A model generated the notes under the pieces. The model saw only the letters and a list, made by a program, of their open reading frames with translations, had not been told where the DNA came from and searched no databases. From assembly GCA_016192545.1 (NCBI GenBank), contig JACPTX010000040.1, positions 1-41,986 on the forward strand: a DNA stretch of 41,986 nt, given 5' to 3'. Shown piece by piece: positions 17,250-27,872 of the stretch (position 1 is its first letter; every line of letters begins with the position of its first letter). The translations under genes and the position numbers were made by a program. The stretch is from Candidatus Omnitrophota bacterium. Its GTDB lineage: Bacteria > Omnitrophota > Gorgyraeia > Aquiviventales > Aquiviventaceae.

Positions 17250-17968
17250 TACAGCGCAATCGCGGACTCTTCCGGCAGGGGCACGTAGTAGATACCCACC
17301 TCGCGCTGGCGCGGGACGGGCTTGGCGAGCCGCTGGAACGCCTCCAGCTGCGTCGTCCCGACGGAGACGATGCGGTCATCCAGGACGACGATGTACTTGC
17401 CCCCGTAGCGCTGCGACAGCTTGTGGCTGTGCGTGAGGAGATACTGCCAGCTCTTGGAGACCCACGGGCCGACCTGCTCCCAGATCCGCTCCGCAATCTG
17501 CTCGATGGAGGAGCTGCTCGTGTCCACGGTCAGGTCCGCCTGCGCGTAGGCGGAGGCGCGCTGCTGCAGGAGCTGCTGGATGCGCGCCAGCGGCGAAGGC
17601 GCTGTCGCGAGCATCGGGCGCCTGGACAGCGTCGGCCCGACGCGCTGCAGGATCACCTTGGGGCTGGCCGTCAGGCAGATCACCGGCCCGACCGCCCGCA
17701 GCAGCCGCCGGTTCTGGGCATCCACGAACGCGCCCCCGCCGGTCGCGATGACCTGCTCGCGGTCGCGCGCCACCCGGCGGATCGCGCGCTTCTCCAGCCG
17801 CCGGAACACCCCCTCGCCGTGCTCGGCGAAAATCCGCGGGATCGGCTTCTTCGCGCCGGCCTCAATCACGCGGTCGAGGTCCACGAACCGCCAGCCCAGT
17901 TGCTTCGCCAGGCACTTGCCGACGGCGGTCTTGCCCGTCCCCATGAACCCCGTGAGGATGATATTCAT
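17249..17968 (-). CDS. aroK: Shikimate kinase fused to a C-terminal DUF5678-like domain
   Basis: MNIILTGFMGTGKTAVGKCLAKQLGWRFVDLDRVIE...VIATGGGAFVD...LSRRPML, then SWQYLLTHSHKLSQRYGGKYIVVLDDRIVSVGTTQLEAFQRL...REVGIYYVPLPEESAIAL. Confidence 0.85.
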   Translation of the reverse strand: MNIILTGFMGTGKTAVGKCLAKQLGWRFVDLDRVIEAGAKKPIPRIFAEHGEGVFRRLEKRAIRRVARDREQVIATGGGAFVDAQNRRLLRAVGPVICLTASPKVILQRVGPTLSRRPMLATAPSPLARIQQLLQQRASAYAQADLTVDTSSSSIEQIAERIWEQVGPWVSKSWQYLLTHSHKLSQRYGGKYIVVLDDRIVSVGTTQLEAFQRLAKPVPRQREVGIYYVPLPEESAIAL

Positions 17969-17974
17969 CGAGAC

Positions 17975-18316
17975 CTAGGCTGCTGAGCGGAGCTGACGCA
18001 GCTTCGCCTTGAACGCCGGCAAATCCTGTTGAAGGATCTGCCAGACCAACGCGAGGTCGATCCCAAAGTAGTCGTGGACGATGCGGTGACGGAGGCCGAC
18101 AATCTGCGGCCAGGCAATCTCCGGATGCTGACCCTTGAACTGCTCCGGCAGCCGGTTTGCGGCCTCTCCAATGATTTCGAGGTTTCGCACCACCGCATCG
18201 GCTGTCTTTTCATCGTTGACGAAGGTTTCGTGGGTGACGCCACTGATATAGCGTTCAATGCGCTCAATGGCTTCCCACATATCGTCCAGGAGCAATGGGC
18301 TGGGCCGTTTAGACAT
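17975..18316 (-). CDS. hepT: HepT-like HEPN (DUF86) RNase toxin
   Basis: 113 aa with RNLEIIGEAANRLPEQFK and RHRIVHDYFGID (Rx4HxY motif). Confidence 0.88.
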   Translation of the reverse strand: MSKRPSPLLLDDMWEAIERIERYISGVTHETFVNDEKTADAVVRNLEIIGEAANRLPEQFKGQHPEIAWPQIVGLRHRIVHDYFGIDLALVWQILQQDLPAFKAKLRQLRSAA

Positions 18317-18599
18317 CGATCAACTCAGGAGTTAAGAAGGCCATCTGGCTGGGCCGGACGGCTCGTTGCGAAACCAGATCAACCGGAAGGCCGAGCAGAC
18401 GTTCTAGGTCTTCCGCCAATGTCACAAAGCGTAGCCCGATTGAGGGGTCGACTTCGACCAATAGATCCACGTCGCTATCCGACTGCGCCTCGCCGCGCGC
18501 ATACGAGCCGAACAGCGCCAAGCGATAGACAGGGTAACGGCGTTGCAGGCTGACTTTTTCCCTCGCCAACACGCTTAAAATGTCTTCTCGAGTCTTCAT
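18309..18599 (-). CDS. mntA: MntA-like minimal nucleotidyltransferase antitoxin
   Basis: LALFGSYARGEAQSDSDVDLLVEVDPSIGL (GSx10DxD motif); start overlaps the aroC stop, 3' end overlaps the hepT start. Confidence 0.88.
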   Translation of the reverse strand: MKTREDILSVLAREKVSLQRRYPVYRLALFGSYARGEAQSDSDVDLLVEVDPSIGLRFVTLAEDLERLLGLPVDLVSQRAVRPSQMAFLTPELIDV

Positions 18600-19726
18600 C
18601 AGAACCGCTGGAGTTGTTTCAAGTAGCTGCCGTAATTGTGCTGGACTTCACGGAGGGAATCGCCGCCGAATTTCTCCAGCACGGCGCGGGCCAGCTCGAA
18701 GGCGACCATGGCTTCCCCGATGACGCCCGCCGCCGGCACGGTGCAGACGTCGGAGCGCTCCACCGTCGCCGCGACCGGCCGCTTCGTGTTGACGTCCACC
18801 GACCGCAGGGGGCGGCGCAGCGTCGAGAGCGGCTTGAGGAATCCGCGCACGACGACGGGCTGCCCGGTCGTCATGCCGCCTTCGAACCCGCCGGCGCGGT
18901 TGGAGGAGCGATGGAATCCCCGGGCCTTGGTGTAGAAAATTTCGTCCTGCACGCGCGAACCCGGGACGGAGGCGGCGAGCACCCCGTCGCCGACCTCGAC
19001 CGCCTTGACCGCGTGGATGGACATGACGGCATGCGCGAGAATCGCATCCAGCCGCCGGTCATAGTGGACGTGGCTGCCCAACCCCAGCGGGACCCCGTCG
19101 GCCGTGACTTCGAAGATGCCGCCGAGCGTGTCGCCGCGCTTGGCGCACGCGTCAATCTCGCGCACCATCTTCCGGGCCGCCTGCGCGTCGAGGCAGCGGA
19201 CCGGCGAGGCATCCGCGTTTCTGCGGAGCTGCCGGATGGACAGGCTCGGCGCGGGCTTCGCGCGCGTGGCGCCGATGGCGACCACGTGGCTGGCCAGCTC
19301 GATGCCGAGCGGCGAGAGCAGGCGCCTGCAGACCGCGCCCACCGCCACGCGCGCCGCGGTCTCCCTGGCGCTGGCCCGTTCCAGGACGTTGCGGATGTCA
19401 CGGTGGTCATACTTCATCGCGCCGGTCAGGTCCGCGTGCCCTGGGCGCGGCTGGGTCACGACCGGCAGCCGGTCGATCGAGAAATCCTTGTTCAGAATTT
19501 CCAGCGCGACCGGGCTGCCCAGGGTCTTGCCCCGGCGGACGCCGGAGAGGATCTCGACGTGGTCCGACTCGAACTTCATGCGAGGGCCCCGGCCGTAGCC
19601 GAGCTGCCGCCGCTTCATCTCGGCGTCAATCGCGGCCGCGTCAACCGGCACGCCGGCCGGCAGGCCCTCGAGGATGGCGACCAGGCACTTGCCGTGCGAT
19701 TCCCCCGCTGTCAGAAATCGTAGCAT
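18599..19726 (-). CDS. aroC: Chorismate synthase
   Basis: From ATG at 19726: MLRFLTAGESHGKCLVAILEGLPAGVPVD...RPGHADLTGAMKYDHRDIRNVLERASARETAARVAVGAV. Confidence 0.97.
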   Translation of the reverse strand: MLRFLTAGESHGKCLVAILEGLPAGVPVDAAAIDAEMKRRQLGYGRGPRMKFESDHVEILSGVRRGKTLGSPVALEILNKDFSIDRLPVVTQPRPGHADLTGAMKYDHRDIRNVLERASARETAARVAVGAVCRRLLSPLGIELASHVVAIGATRAKPAPSLSIRQLRRNADASPVRCLDAQAARKMVREIDACAKRGDTLGGIFEVTADGVPLGLGSHVHYDRRLDAILAHAVMSIHAVKAVEVGDGVLAASVPGSRVQDEIFYTKARGFHRSSNRAGGFEGGMTTGQPVVVRGFLKPLSTLRRPLRSVDVNTKRPVAATVERSDVCTVPAAGVIGEAMVAFELARAVLEKFGGDSLREVQHNYGSYLKQLQRF

Positions 19727-20517
19727 CAGATTGTTCCCGTCCAATATCCCCACAACAGCCGCACGCTCTCCTCGATCCCGCTCATTTCAATGAGGGCGGG
19801 CCCGACGAACAGCGAGCCGACCAGCGCCAGCGACAGAAACGGCCCGTACGGGATCACGTGCGAGCGCTTCCACACCAGCACGGCCACGCCGGGAACCACC
19901 GCCAGCACCGGCGCCAGAAAAAACGTCAGCGTCACCAGCTTCCAGCCGAGGATCGAGCCGGCCATCGCCAGGAGCTTGATGTCGCCGCCGCCCATCGCCT
20001 CTTTGCGGAAGACCACCGTGCCAAGCCAGCCGGTCACGTAGAGCAACCCCCCGCCGGCCACCGCGCCCACGAATGCCTCCCGCAGGGCGACCATCCAGCG
20101 GTCCGTCCCGTGCAGCTGCGGAATCAAGGGGCTGAGCACCAGCCCCAGCACCAGCCCCCCGAGGCTGATCTCATCCGGGATGATCTGGTGCTCGAAATCC
20201 ACCGCGCTGGCGACGATGAGCGCCCACACAAAGACCAGATACATCCAGCCCTGCGGCCCCGTGCCGAATCGGCTCAGCACCGCGACGGCCGCCGCCCCGC
20301 CCAGCGCCTCCACGGCGGGATACCGCCAGTGGATCGGCTTGCGGCAGTGGCGGCAACGCGCCCCCAGCAGCGCGTAGCTGAGGAGCGGAACGTTGTCGTA
20401 CCACGCAATCGGATGCGAGCAGTGCGGGCAGCGGGAGCGCGGGCTGACGATGGACTGCTCGCGGGGCAGCCGCCAGATGCAGACGTTGAGGAAGCTCCCC
20501 ACGAACGCGCCGATCAC
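19726..20517 (-). CDS. Prepilin peptidase (A24 family, PilD-like)
   Basis: GAFVGSFLNVCIWRLPREQSIVSPRSRCPHCSHPIAWYDNVPLLSYALLGARCRHCRKPI...VDFEHQIIPDEIS...GGGDIKLLAMAGSILGW. True start may be slightly upstream. Confidence 0.93.
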   Translation of the reverse strand: MIGAFVGSFLNVCIWRLPREQSIVSPRSRCPHCSHPIAWYDNVPLLSYALLGARCRHCRKPIHWRYPAVEALGGAAAVAVLSRFGTGPQGWMYLVFVWALIVASAVDFEHQIIPDEISLGGLVLGLVLSPLIPQLHGTDRWMVALREAFVGAVAGGGLLYVTGWLGTVVFRKEAMGGGDIKLLAMAGSILGWKLVTLTFFLAPVLAVVPGVAVLVWKRSHVIPYGPFLSLALVGSLFVGPALIEMSGIEESVRLLWGYWTGTI

Positions 20518-20542
20518 AAACCACGCCGCCGCCGGCAGCCGC

Positions 20543-21373
20543 TTACCTCCCTGCGCGCTCCACCGCCCGGCGCATCGCGTCCACGGGCGGATCCCGATGC
20601 CACCACAGCCGGAACGACTCGGCCCCTTGGTATACTAACATTGACGTCCCATTGGCCGCAAGACATCCTCGCCGGCGCGCCTCCCGCACCAATCGCGTGG
20701 GGCGGTTGTAGACCAAATCGTAGACGGCCGTCCCCTTCCTGAGTCCCTGCAAACGGACGGGCAGCCCATCCTGGGCGCGCATCCCGACCGTCGTGGCGTT
20801 GACGACGAGGTCCTGCCCGTCCAGCCGCACGTCCTTCAATGTGACCGCGCGCGCGTCACAGGAGGGCCGCACGCGCCGCAGCCACCGGACGAGCGACTGG
20901 GCGCGCGCGACATGGCGGTTGGCAATGGTCAGGCGCGTACCGGTGTGAGCCGACAGCGCCCACGCAACCGCCCGCGCAGCCCCGCCGGCGCCGAGGACCA
21001 CCGCCGCCCCGACGGACGTCGGGGGACGCCACCCCAGCTCGTCCAGCGCCCGGAGGAACCCGGCAACGTCGGTGTTATGGCCGATGGCGCGACCGCGCTC
21101 GATGACGACCGTGTTGACCGCCTGCAGGACCTTGGCCTCCTCCGCCAGCTCGTCCACCTGGCGGGCGACCAGCTCTTTCAGGGGAACCGTCACGTTCAAC
21201 CCGTCAATGCCCGCCGCAACAAGCCCGCGGAGAACCGGCGCCAGCAGGCGGGGCGGGACCTCAAACGGCGCGTAGACCGCATCCAGCCCCAGCGCCTGAC
21301 ACGCGGCCTGGTGCATGCGGGGGGACAGGGAGTGACCGATGGGGAACCCCATCACCCCGAAGACGCGAGTCAT
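20543..21373 (-). CDS. aroE: Shikimate dehydrogenase
   Basis: MTRVFGVMGFPIGHSLSPRMHQAACQALGLDAVYAPFEV...GLNVTVPLKE...GHNTDVAGFLRAL...VLGAGGAARAVAWAL. Confidence 0.96.
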   Translation of the reverse strand: MTRVFGVMGFPIGHSLSPRMHQAACQALGLDAVYAPFEVPPRLLAPVLRGLVAAGIDGLNVTVPLKELVARQVDELAEEAKVLQAVNTVVIERGRAIGHNTDVAGFLRALDELGWRPPTSVGAAVVLGAGGAARAVAWALSAHTGTRLTIANRHVARAQSLVRWLRRVRPSCDARAVTLKDVRLDGQDLVVNATTVGMRAQDGLPVRLQGLRKGTAVYDLVYNRPTRLVREARRRGCLAANGTSMLVYQGAESFRLWWHRDPPVDAMRRAVERAGR

Positions 21374-21382
21374 GAGGACTCG

Positions 21383-22936
<1,554 letters not shown>

Positions 22937-22945
<9 letters not shown>

Positions 22946-22972
22946 TCACTTACTTACTCACTGACTCACTCC
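22937..22972. repeat. Tetranucleotide array between the 84-aa gene and leuA
   Basis: CTCA CTCA CTCA CTTA CTTA CTCA CTGA CTCA CTCC. Confidence 0.9.
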
Positions 22973-23220
22973 TCCACCCCACCCTCTTCGATATACGGCT
23001 CAATCAATTCGAGCAGGCGGTCCAGCGTGTCCATCAGCTCCGCCTCGCCGTCGTCGAGCAGCGCCTGCCGCACCGCCGCCAGGTCCACGCGCTTGGCGAC
23101 AATCGCGTCGGACAGCGCGTTGGCCAGATGCCCGCGGGACTCCGGCTGCGCGCCATGGAACTCCCGCAGCGCCGCAATGAACACGTTCGGATCGTGCACC
23201 TGCCCCTCGAACATCCTCAC
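22966..23220 (-). CDS. Hypothetical small acidic protein between ilvC and leuA
   Basis: 84 aa [84 protein letters not shown]; start overlaps the ilvC stop. Confidence 0.65.
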   Translation of the reverse strand: MRMFEGQVHDPNVFIAALREFHGAQPESRGHLANALSDAIVAKRVDLAAVRQALLDDGEAELMDTLDRLLELIEPYIEEGGVEE

Positions 23221-24293
23221 TTCGCCGCTCGCACTCGTCCTTTGACACGCCTTTGACCCGCTCGTACTTTCTGCTTAGCGCTTCGCGCTGATTGCTGACT
23301 GCTGTTTCCGATCCACGGCATCATCGCGCGCAGCTTCCGTCCGACCTGCTCGAGGGGGTGGTCGTCGTCCTGCTGCATGAGCCGGGTGAAGTTCGGGCGC
23401 CCCGCCTCGTGCTCGGCGATCCACTCCCGCGCGAACTGGCCGGATTGGATCTCGCGCAGGAGCCGGCGCATGGTCTCCTTCACGCGCGCGTCAATCACGC
23501 GAGGCCCGCAGGAGATGTCGCCCCACTTCGCGGTGTCGGACACGCGCTTGCGCATCCCCGAAATGCCGCCCGCCCAGATCATGTCGGTGATGAGCTTCAG
23601 CTCATGCAGGCACTCGAAGTACGCCAGCTCCGGCTGATACCCGGCCTCAACCAGCGTCTCGAATCCGGCCTTGATGAGCGCCGAGACGCCGCCGCACAGC
23701 ACCGCCTGCTCGCCGAAGTTATCCGTCTCGGTCTCTTCCTTGAACGTGGTCTCCAGCACCCCGGCCCTCGTCGAGCCGATGCCCTTCGCCCACGCCAAGG
23801 CGATCGGCTTGGCACGTCCGCTTGAATCCTGATAGACCGCGACCAGCGACGGCACCCCCTTGCCCTCGAGGAACTGCGAGCGCAGGAGGCTGCCCGGCCC
23901 TTTCGGCGCCACCATCACGACGTCCACGTCCTTGGGCGGTGTGACGAGCCCGTACAGAATCGAGAATCCGTGCGAGAACCCCAGCGCCTTGCCGGCCTTG
24001 AGGTTCGGGGCGATGGCCTCGCGGTAGATCTGCGCATGGAGCGTGTCCTGCACGAGCAGGATGATGAGACCCGCCCTCTTCGTCGCCTCCGCCGCTGAGA
24101 CCGGCGTGAACCCGTCCTGCTTGGCCAGGTCGTAGTTCGGCCCGCCCGGGCGCTGGGCGACGATCACCTTCACCCCGCTGTCGCGCAGGTTGAGCGCCTG
24201 GCCGCGGCCCTGGATGCCGTAGCCGACGATGGCGACGGTCTTGCCTTTCAAGGCGCCGAGATCGGCGTCCTTGTCATAGTAGATGCGCGCCAT
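23217..24293 (-). CDS. ilvC: Ketol-acid reductoisomerase
   Basis: [54 protein letters not shown]...[14 protein letters not shown]...[14 protein letters not shown]. Confidence 0.97.
   Translation of the reverse strand: MARIYYDKDADLGALKGKTVAIVGYGIQGRGQALNLRDSGVKVIVAQRPGGPNYDLAKQDGFTPVSAAEATKRAGLIILLVQDTLHAQIYREAIAPNLKAGKALGFSHGFSILYGLVTPPKDVDVVMVAPKGPGSLLRSQFLEGKGVPSLVAVYQDSSGRAKPIALAWAKGIGSTRAGVLETTFKEETETDNFGEQAVLCGGVSALIKAGFETLVEAGYQPELAYFECLHELKLITDMIWAGGISGMRKRVSDTAKWGDISCGPRVIDARVKETMRRLLREIQSGQFAREWIAEHEAGRPNFTRLMQQDDDHPLEQVGRKLRAMMPWIGNSSQQSARSAKQKVRAGQRRVKGRVRAAK
23273..23307. repeat. Heptamer array at the ilvC 3' end
   Basis: GCTTAGC GCTTCGC GCTGATT GCTGACT GCTGTTT. Confidence 0.8.
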
Positions 24294-24663
24294 GAGGCTC
24301 CTTGGTAAACCACGCTTTCACGTGCGGCCGCGTCAGATACCGCAGCACCAGGAGGTAGACCCCGGCCATCGCGGTCGCCGTCACGCTGCGCATCGGCTCC
24401 GGGTGCGGCCGCAGGACCGCCAGCAGCGCCGCGCTCAAGCTCCCCACCAGTGTGAACGCCGCGGACCAGATTGCCAACGTCCTCGCCCACGGCTTCAGGA
24501 AGGCGAATCCGACGACGATCGCCCCTGACACCACCGTCCACGCCATCGGCCACAGCGGCGACCGGGCCTCCTGGCCCTGGAGAATCCGCCACAGCGCGGC
24601 GGCCGAACAGGTGCCCAGCACGGCGTACAGGCCGGCCAGCAGGGCGATGGGCCACGGAATCAT
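24274..24663 (-). CDS. Small multi-pass membrane protein between ilvN and ilvC
   Basis: 129 aa with about four hydrophobic segments ([66 protein letters not shown]); overlaps both neighbours. Confidence 0.65.
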   Translation of the reverse strand: MIPWPIALLAGLYAVLGTCSAAALWRILQGQEARSPLWPMAWTVVSGAIVVGFAFLKPWARTLAIWSAAFTLVGSLSAALLAVLRPHPEPMRSVTATAMAGVYLLVLRYLTRPHVKAWFTKEPHGAHLL

Positions 24664-25139
24664 GTTCGTTCCAGCGCGACGCGGCCGGTGCGGACGAGCT
24701 GCTTGATGCCGTGCGGCTTGAGCTGCTCGATGAGCGCGTCAATATGCTGCGTATCGCCGGCCGCTTCGATCACCATGGTCTGCTCGTTCACGTCGGCCAC
24801 CTTCGCCCCGGAGGCGCCGGCGATGCGCAGCAGCTCCGCGCGGGTGGCGCCGTTCACCGACACGCGGGCCAGCAGGAGCTCGCGGTCGAGGAACTGCCCC
24901 TCCCGGAGCTCCTGCACGTCAATCACGTCAATGAGGCGGCCCAGCTGGTTCTTGACCTGCTCCAGCTTCACCGCGTCGGCCTCCACGACGACCGTCATGC
25001 GTGAAATCGTCGGGTCCTCGGTCGTGCTCACGGTCAGGGAGGCGATGTTGAACCCCCTGGCGCTGATGAGCCCTGACATGCGCGCCAGGACGCCGAAATG
25101 GTTTTCCACCAGGCAGGAGATCGTGTGCTGTTCCGCCAT
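24660..25139 (-). CDS. ilvN: Acetolactate synthase small (ACT) subunit
   Basis: HTISCLVENHFGVLARMSGLISARGFNIASLTVSTTEDPTISRMTVVVEAD...QLGRLIDVIDVQEL. Confidence 0.95.
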   Translation of the reverse strand: MAEQHTISCLVENHFGVLARMSGLISARGFNIASLTVSTTEDPTISRMTVVVEADAVKLEQVKNQLGRLIDVIDVQELREGQFLDRELLLARVSVNGATRAELLRIAGASGAKVADVNEQTMVIEAAGDTQHIDALIEQLKPHGIKQLVRTGRVALERT

Positions 25140-25147
25140 CTCACGGG

Positions 25148-26911
25148 TTATCCAAGGCTCAGCTTGGCTTCTTCGTCCGGCTCGAGGTGCCGGTGCTGGG
25201 CGGTCCCGCCCTCGTCCTTGAGGCTCTCGTAGGTGCCCAGCATCTGGTCGTGCGGCTTGCCCGGAGCGATCATCGGCCAGCAGTTCTCGGTTTCCTCAAC
25301 GAGGAAATCGATGATGGTCGGCCGGTCGGCCGTCTGCATCGCCCGGTCAATGGCCGGGCGCACCTCGTCCTTGGCGCTCACCCGGATGCCGAGGCAGCCG
25401 TTGGCCTCGGCGAGCTTCACGAAATCCACCGGGTTCAGGCGCGACTGCGCGTGGCGGCCCTGGTAGAACAGGTCCTGCCACTGCCGCACCATGCCGTGAT
25501 GCTGGTTGTCCATAATCGCCACTTTGACCGGCAGCTTGTTGTGGGACGCCGTCGCCAGCTCCTGCGCCGTCATCTGGAAGCTGCCGTCGCCGTCAATGTC
25601 CCACACCACCTCGCCGGGGCGCCCGAACTGCGCGCCGATCGCCGCCGGCAGGCCGAAGCCCATCGTGCCGAGACCCCCGCTGGTAATGAGCGAGCGGGGG
25701 CGGTTGAACTGATAGAACTGCGCGGCCCACATCTGGTGCTGGCCCACGCCGGTCGCGATGACGGCATTCCCTTTGGTCGCCTCCGAAATCTGCTGGATGA
25801 CGTACTGCGGCAGCACCTTCTGCTTCTCGCGGTACACCAGCGGGTACTTCCGGCGCATCTCGTCCAGCGTCTTGAGCCACTCGCGCGTCTGCGGCGCTTT
25901 CACGAGCCGGTTGAGCGCCTGCAGCACCTTCTTCACGTCGCCCACGATGGGGATGTCCACCACCACCGTCTTGTTGATGGACGACGGATCCACGTCCACG
26001 TGAATCTTCTTGGCGTTCCGCGCGAACTCATCGGGCTTGCCGGTCACGCGGTCGTCGAACCGCGCCCCGATGCCGATCAACAGGTCGCACTGGGCCACGG
26101 CATAGTTGGTGTACTCGAAGCCGTGCATCCCCAGCATCCCCAGGCTCAGCGGGTCGGTCTCGGGAAACCCGCCCAGGCCGAGCAGGCTGGTCGTGACCGG
26201 CATCTTCGTCTTGTGGGCCAGCTCCGCCAGCTCCGCCGCGGCCCCGGCATGGATCACGCCGGCGCCGGCATAGATGACCGGCTTCGTGCTCTCGGCAATC
26301 GCCTCGGCGGCCCGTTCGATGGCGCGCGGGTCCGGCTCCTGGGCCTCCTTCACGCGGTAGCCGCGGATGCTCACCTGCTCCGGATACACGAATTCCGTCT
26401 CGGCGACGGTCGTGTCCACCGGCAGGTCAATCAGCACGGGCCCGGGACGGCCGGTCCGCGCGATGTAGAACGCCTCGCGCACCACGCGCGCCAGGTCCCG
26501 CACGTCCTTCACCAGGTAGCTGTGCTTGGTGATGGGGCGCGTGACGCCGATGGTGTCAACCTCTTGGAAGGCGTCGTTGCCGATCACCGACGTGCGCACC
26601 TGGCCGGTGATGGCCACGATGGGAATGGAGTCCATGAACGCCGTCGCGATGCCGGTCACGAGGTTCGTGGCCCCCGGGCCGGAGGTGGCCAGGCAGACCC
26701 CGACCTTGCCGCTGGCGCGGGCGTAGCCGTCCGCCATGTGGGCGGCCCCCTGCTCGTGGACCGTCAGGATCACCTTGATGGGCGACTGGTAGAGCGCGTC
26801 AAACGTGGGCAGATTGACCCCCCCGGGGATGCCGAACGCGGTCTCCACCCCCTCCCGCTTGAGGCACTCGATGAGGATGTGTGCGCCTTTGAGCTTCGCC
26901 ATGGCAAACAC
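25148..26911 (-). CDS. ilvB: Acetolactate synthase large subunit
   Basis: KGAHILIECLKREGVETAFGIPGGVNLPTFDAL...ATSGPGATNLVTGIATAFMDSIPIVAITGQV...WDIDGDGSFQMTAQELATA. Confidence 0.97.
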   Translation of the reverse strand: MFAMAKLKGAHILIECLKREGVETAFGIPGGVNLPTFDALYQSPIKVILTVHEQGAAHMADGYARASGKVGVCLATSGPGATNLVTGIATAFMDSIPIVAITGQVRTSVIGNDAFQEVDTIGVTRPITKHSYLVKDVRDLARVVREAFYIARTGRPGPVLIDLPVDTTVAETEFVYPEQVSIRGYRVKEAQEPDPRAIERAAEAIAESTKPVIYAGAGVIHAGAAAELAELAHKTKMPVTTSLLGLGGFPETDPLSLGMLGMHGFEYTNYAVAQCDLLIGIGARFDDRVTGKPDEFARNAKKIHVDVDPSSINKTVVVDIPIVGDVKKVLQALNRLVKAPQTREWLKTLDEMRRKYPLVYREKQKVLPQYVIQQISEATKGNAVIATGVGQHQMWAAQFYQFNRPRSLITSGGLGTMGFGLPAAIGAQFGRPGEVVWDIDGDGSFQMTAQELATASHNKLPVKVAIMDNQHHGMVRQWQDLFYQGRHAQSRLNPVDFVKLAEANGCLGIRVSAKDEVRPAIDRAMQTADRPTIIDFLVEETENCWPMIAPGKPHDQMLGTYESLKDEGGTAQHRHLEPDEEAKLSLG

Positions 26912-26950
26912 GTATTATAGCACCCAATTCCGGCCCCTTCCACACTCCAC

Positions 26951-26979
26951 TTGCGCGAATCCGGATTATCTAGTATAAT
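26951..26979 (+). promoter_or_regulatory. Putative sigma70-type promoter for the RHH-nucleotidyltransferase pair
   Basis: TTGCGC (26951-26956), 17-nt spacer, TATAAT (26974-26979); near-palindrome CTAGTATAATACTTAG over the -10. Confidence 0.55.
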
Positions 26980-27003
26980 ACTTAGTAAGACAAAATCCTA
27001 CAG

Positions 27004-27306
27004 ATGAGACGCACCCGCACCTGGACGATTTCCCTGCCGCCGGAACTGAGCCGGCTCGCGCAGCAGCTTGCCGACGCGGAGCACCGCACGAAAAGCGAGC
27101 TGATCCGCGAGGCGCTGCGCTGTTACTTTGACCAGCGAGGCCGCCCGCCCACCACGGCAGCCGCGGAGCGTCTGGCGCGCGTCGGCGAGCTGGCGGATTT
27201 CTACCGCCGGCGCCACGCCCCCCGTCAGCCGGACGAGGCGCAGCTACGCCGGCAGTTCCGGGGGGTCCGGCGGTTGCATGAGCAGCTACGGCATCTGACC
27301 GAATGA
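27004..27306 (+). CDS. Ribbon-helix-helix (CopG/Arc-type) regulator
   Basis: RTRTWTISLPPELSRLAQQLADAEHRTKSELIREALRCYFDQR; ATGA overlap with the downstream gene. Confidence 0.8.
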   Translation: MRRTRTWTISLPPELSRLAQQLADAEHRTKSELIREALRCYFDQRGRPPTTAAAERLARVGELADFYRRRHAPRQPDEAQLRRQFRGVRRLHEQLRHLTE

Positions 27307-27872
27307 CCACCGCCCTTGAGCAAGCGGTGGGCTCCCTCGCCCGCTTCCTGGACGCGCAGCACGTCCCCTACATGCTGATCGGCGGGATTGCGAACCTCGT
27401 GTGGGGCGAGCCGCGCGCGACGCTTGATGTGGACGTCTCAGTGCTCGTGGAGGAAGAGGAGTGGGATGGGCTGCTTGCGGAGCTGCGGCGGGTCTTCCGG
27501 GTCATCCCCAAGGACGCCCGGCGGTTTCTCCACGACACCCACGTCCTCCCAGTGGAAACAGACGACGGCGTGCGGATTGACCTGGTGTGGGCCCGGCTGC
27601 CCTATGAGCACAAGGCGATTGCGCGGGCGACCATTGAGGAAGTACTAGGCCAGCAGGTGCGGGTGTGCCGGCCCGAGGACTTGATCATCCACAAGATCGT
27701 CTCCGAGCGGCTCAAAGACCGCGAGGACGTGCGGGCGATCATCCGCCAGCAGGGCCCGCGGCTGGACCGGCGCTACCTCACGCGCACCGTCGGCGCCCTG
27801 GCCCGCGCGCTCCACCGGCCCGACCTTTCCACCTTCCTCGCCGCCTGCTTCCGCCCCACCGCCCGACGCTAA
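27303..27872 (+). CDS. Nucleotidyltransferase-fold protein (AbiEii/AbiGii-toxin-like)
   Basis: VPYMLIGGIANLVWGEPRATLDVDVSVLVEEEEWDGLL...VCRPEDLIIHKIVSERLKDREDVRAIIRQQGPRLDRRYL. Confidence 0.78.
   Translation: MTTALEQAVGSLARFLDAQHVPYMLIGGIANLVWGEPRATLDVDVSVLVEEEEWDGLLAELRRVFRVIPKDARRFLHDTHVLPVETDDGVRIDLVWARLPYEHKAIARATIEEVLGQQVRVCRPEDLIIHKIVSERLKDREDVRAIIRQQGPRLDRRYLTRTVGALARALHRPDLSTFLAACFRPTARR

Noticed and set aside
25187-26920. 577-codon plus-strand ORF opposite ilvB, and many similar plus-strand ORFs (e.g. 2722..4161, 8185..9201, 18614..19723)
   Set aside because: They mirror strongly identified minus-strand genes in GC-rich DNA, have Arg/His/Ala-rich composition and no recognisable domain.
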